64,000 nt of DNA from the NCBI GenBank assembly GCA_947497485.1, contig CANMHB010000001.1, forward strand, positions 248,001 to 312,000. The letters run 5' to 3'. A program made the translations under genes and the position numbers. Shown in pieces: positions 63,901 through 64,000 of this stretch (the first letter of the stretch is position 1; each line of letters opens with the position of its first letter). Source of the stretch: Flavobacteriales bacterium (lineage in GTDB: Bacteria; Bacteroidota; Bacteroidia; Flavobacteriales_D; Crocinitomicaceae). Below the pieces are notes generated by a model. The model was not told where the DNA came from and made no database searches. It worked only from the letters and a program-made list of their open reading frames with translations.

Positions 63901-64000
63901 TGCAGTTGTATTCGTAAAAGCATCATCGGCTAAAGCTGCTGCTGTTAATCCATTACCTACCGCCGCTCCACCTGCTGATACAGTTAATCCATTCAAATTC
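57985..64000 (-). CDS. Giant repetitive surface protein with PKD-like repeats and type B T9SS sorting domain, 5' end beyond the window
   Basis: At least 2005 codons are visible; the frame stays open to the window end, so the start is not here (an apparent TTG start at 63996 is inside a repeat). The visible N-terminal part has four consecutive units of about 101 residues (VNPEPVVANQT, VCSDV, YNITSLNLNGL, DDAFTNTT, VVPVS, GC.GSSF). Many shorter PKD-like units follow, each with a cysteine pair and FxIxVxPxP. PKD domains with WDFGNG and WYFGDG precede the type B CTD (YNRWGEIIFTSD ... GHVNLIR). Likely a surface adhesin or motility/biofilm protein secreted by the T9SS. It precedes the type A CTD gene. 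Confidence 0.9.
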   Translation of the reverse strand, partial: NLNGLTVSAGGAAVGNGLTAAALADDAFTNTTAAPVNVVYTVVPVSSSGCLGSSFTVTVTVNPEAIVNNQAGSVCSDLTTSLNLPSSTNGVSISTYNITSLVSNGLTSSAGSPSIGTGFSSNVIFDDAWTNTSSNAINVVYTIVPVSTTTGCSGNPFTTSITINPEPVVANQTIAAVCSDVVAGVPFSSSSSVAASTYNVTGLNLNGLALSSGGAAVTNGLVSTSLSDDAYTNTTLSQVSVGYTVVPVSAVGCEGSSFSVTLPVNPEPVVANQTPLAVCSDVAVGVSFNSSTSIGAATYNITSLNLNGLTVSAGGAAVGNGLTAADLADDAFTNTTAAPVNVVYTVVPVSSSGCLGSSFTVTVTVNPEPVVLNQTALVCSDAPSSVAAATSTNGLPVAIYDITNLNSNGLLSSGGNPAIGNGLSSTVIADDAWTNTTSPSVSVVYTILPFSSNGCSGSIFTQTLNIQQEPTINSVVDQIVCFGQVSSAVPLSGSPVGVAFNWINNDNPLSLLTSGNLTNSIPSAGVTPLADADTAFIDITPVFNGCEGEPIEHKIIIVPQLVVNPMVNDTLCSGNLYPGKVFTGNVTGMTFSWSHANPSISENGDVSFPTGPTNSSQVSPFATNPELTFVAPNAWQEAIITVNPSYESCSNGISTTFKIVVKQTPNVFISPSTNFNLCNNQAWSGIDFTGNLDGFATYQWFNNNTSIGLNSNTGTGDIVPFDPTNTGNETQCGNLSVVANYNGCTSSPSPFTICVNPVPVIVSTPDQNLCGNTQTSPIQFQISNALTPVTFTWDATGANIGIVSGSGDNIPATFTPDSIVPVLDGIITVTPTFNGCNGVPDEFHIIVHPVPTVYPTVDQGGCDGEFTNQICFNGSHGANAIYNWSNVPSYVTLATPGVNCVPSFELDGNNISNFTVTPSISTTYNGITLTCQGIADNFIIQSSDLVPTILPTSDFVYCEGEMLTPVTFSGTFNNPSIHYNWDNINNLTGIPNFGQDGIPICGPLTPGTDSIIVTPTNGFCNGIPDTFVVLVKPIPDLIISPSFDSLCHGELSEEILFLSPLAGTTFDWVGDENVGLNPNYGNNVSGIAPFIGDNLDATNGYTPKSDTIIVSSFNNGCAGDIDTLIFTVSPTPSVSTIGTEFTFCPGETVNIPFNTIPSVGTNVSWTVLNGSTTGINNGSGNSLIDVTENTTNTSLESAVVTVNSEFNGCFGDPHLVTINVKLKPVVSNISDLIYCGNVTAPQINFVGTNGATFGWNCDNPSIGSPSLPFDPINYDGINFIPSFTTNNTFVDNNINVLDKTANFEVVPELDGCYGDTANFTIVVKPILTMANIPQDIINCSEVIVPQICFNNAVVEATYEWQFGNTGIGMPASQGEDCIPQWETQNISGNANIVVTPVLDGCDGISETFEIVVVPRPIMDPIADMQYCHNTLTNQVNFTADLPASFTWTRSGDGINSPDTGIDNIPSFTALNPSDPGNDLCANFNVTPQYTSNGLTCPGDVEVVTICVNPLPDVNAGVDTFVCIGQCIELNATGVGFGVMNYSWDQGGSQGQQFCPNNTVTLTVTVTDQHLCQSTDDIEITHFNELPPVVNAGPDDAVCFGESYTLSASIDDGNTLFDWSNDLILVNNGEPFTPSESGTYIVIGTSITTQCRSTDTMNLIVNSLPTVTISSPDTVLCAGETTTLTASGAINYQWTNGPATSDYTLTPISSELYEVVGYDQNNCTDTADINVIVNPMPVPIFSSDINFGGCLPFCPVLTDETAGPPSASVVWDFGNGITSTQMGTVTMCFDEYGCYDVTLTTTTAEGCTASSTQQDYLCVNEIKADFYTDPFSATQSILNPEFTFENNSQNATSFEWYFGDGIAPPSAAQSILENPYYTYDDAGFYIVTLVASAQDGCSDTVRKQITVVDELVIHVPNSFTPDGDELNELFIPVLSSGYDRKSGYLFNIYNRWGEIIFTSDQVGDGWDGTFEGAPVPIGTYVWTIQVKDSMSNRISNFNGHVNLIR
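62896..63088. repeat. Near-identical internal repeat, copy 1
   Basis: This 193-bp stretch is repeated at 63808-64000, exactly 912 bp away, with only three base differences, two of them silent. The intervening units of the same protein are clearly more diverged. It begins abruptly at CTCTGGATTAACGG. The far end of the second copy is cut by the window. Confidence 0.85.
63808..64000. repeat. Near-identical internal repeat, copy 2, continuing beyond the window
   Basis: Partner of 62896-63088 at a 912-bp offset (304 codons, three repeat units). The sole amino-acid change visible is Ala versus Asp in AA(A/D)LADDAF. It lies at the window edge, so its full length is unknown. Confidence 0.85.

Noticed and set aside
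62896..64000. The 912-bp-spaced repeat as a mobile element
   Set aside because: It is in-frame protein-coding repeat sequence with no transposase or terminal inverted repeats.

Overview
This window looks like chromosomal DNA of a Bacteroidota member, most probably Flavobacteriales and perhaps a Crocinitomicaceae/Fluviicola-type organism. The order and family calls are inferred from gene content, not from a marker tree. The support is a complete type IX secretion (T9SS)/gliding core (porP-like, gldK, gldL, gldM, gldN), several T9SS C-terminal sorting domains of both type A and type B, DUF4293 and DUF2490 proteins, a fused alpha/beta 2-oxoacid dehydrogenase E1, TAnnTTTG promoter -7 boxes, AT-rich DNA and a nearly complete lack of Shine-Dalgarno sequences. 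I see no tRNA, IS element, prophage or CRISPR array.

1-12.1 kb (minus strand) is a compact division and cell-wall (dcw) cluster: mraZ, rsmH, ftsL-like, ftsI with a PASTA domain, murE, mraY, murD, a small unknown gene, ftsW, murG, murC and the first 23 codons of ftsQ. Most junctions overlap, and murF is not in the cluster. The MurE DNPR motif predicts a meso-diaminopimelate peptidoglycan. A GTGG repeat pair upstream of mraZ resembles the MraZ operator.

12.1-34.6 kb is mostly housekeeping: a lipoprotein, two fatty acid desaturases, an EamA exporter, rplU-rpmA, lnt, a relic of a T9SS cargo gene, apaG, rsmG, an ECF sigma factor with a glycosyltransferase, tgt-lptG-like-DUF2490, an ABC-F ATPase, aroC, a lipoprotein hydrolase pair, an M13 peptidase, an amphi-Trp protein and kbl.

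34.6-43.5 kb holds the T9SS core, with the PorP/SprF-like gene directly upstream of gldKLMN as in the porPKLMN order of Porphyromonas. Behind it lies an arginase-fold protein whose metal ligands are partly replaced. 43.5-64 kb contains two very large type B CTD surface proteins (the second cut by the window end), a type A CTD protein, the fused E1 dehydrogenase, a Tat-exported LD-carboxypeptidase, miaE, an exported amidohydrolase pair next to a beta-barrel protein, an AlkD-like protein and the RNase P RNA gene.

The points most worth following are: the pseudo-arginase beside the T9SS operon; the small protein after murD that may be a degenerate Mur-ligase C-terminal domain; two apparently leaderless promoters of identical architecture; exported amidohydrolases with missing metal ligands; a zinc-less Tgt; and a near-identical 193-bp repeat 912 bp apart in the giant adhesin-like gene.
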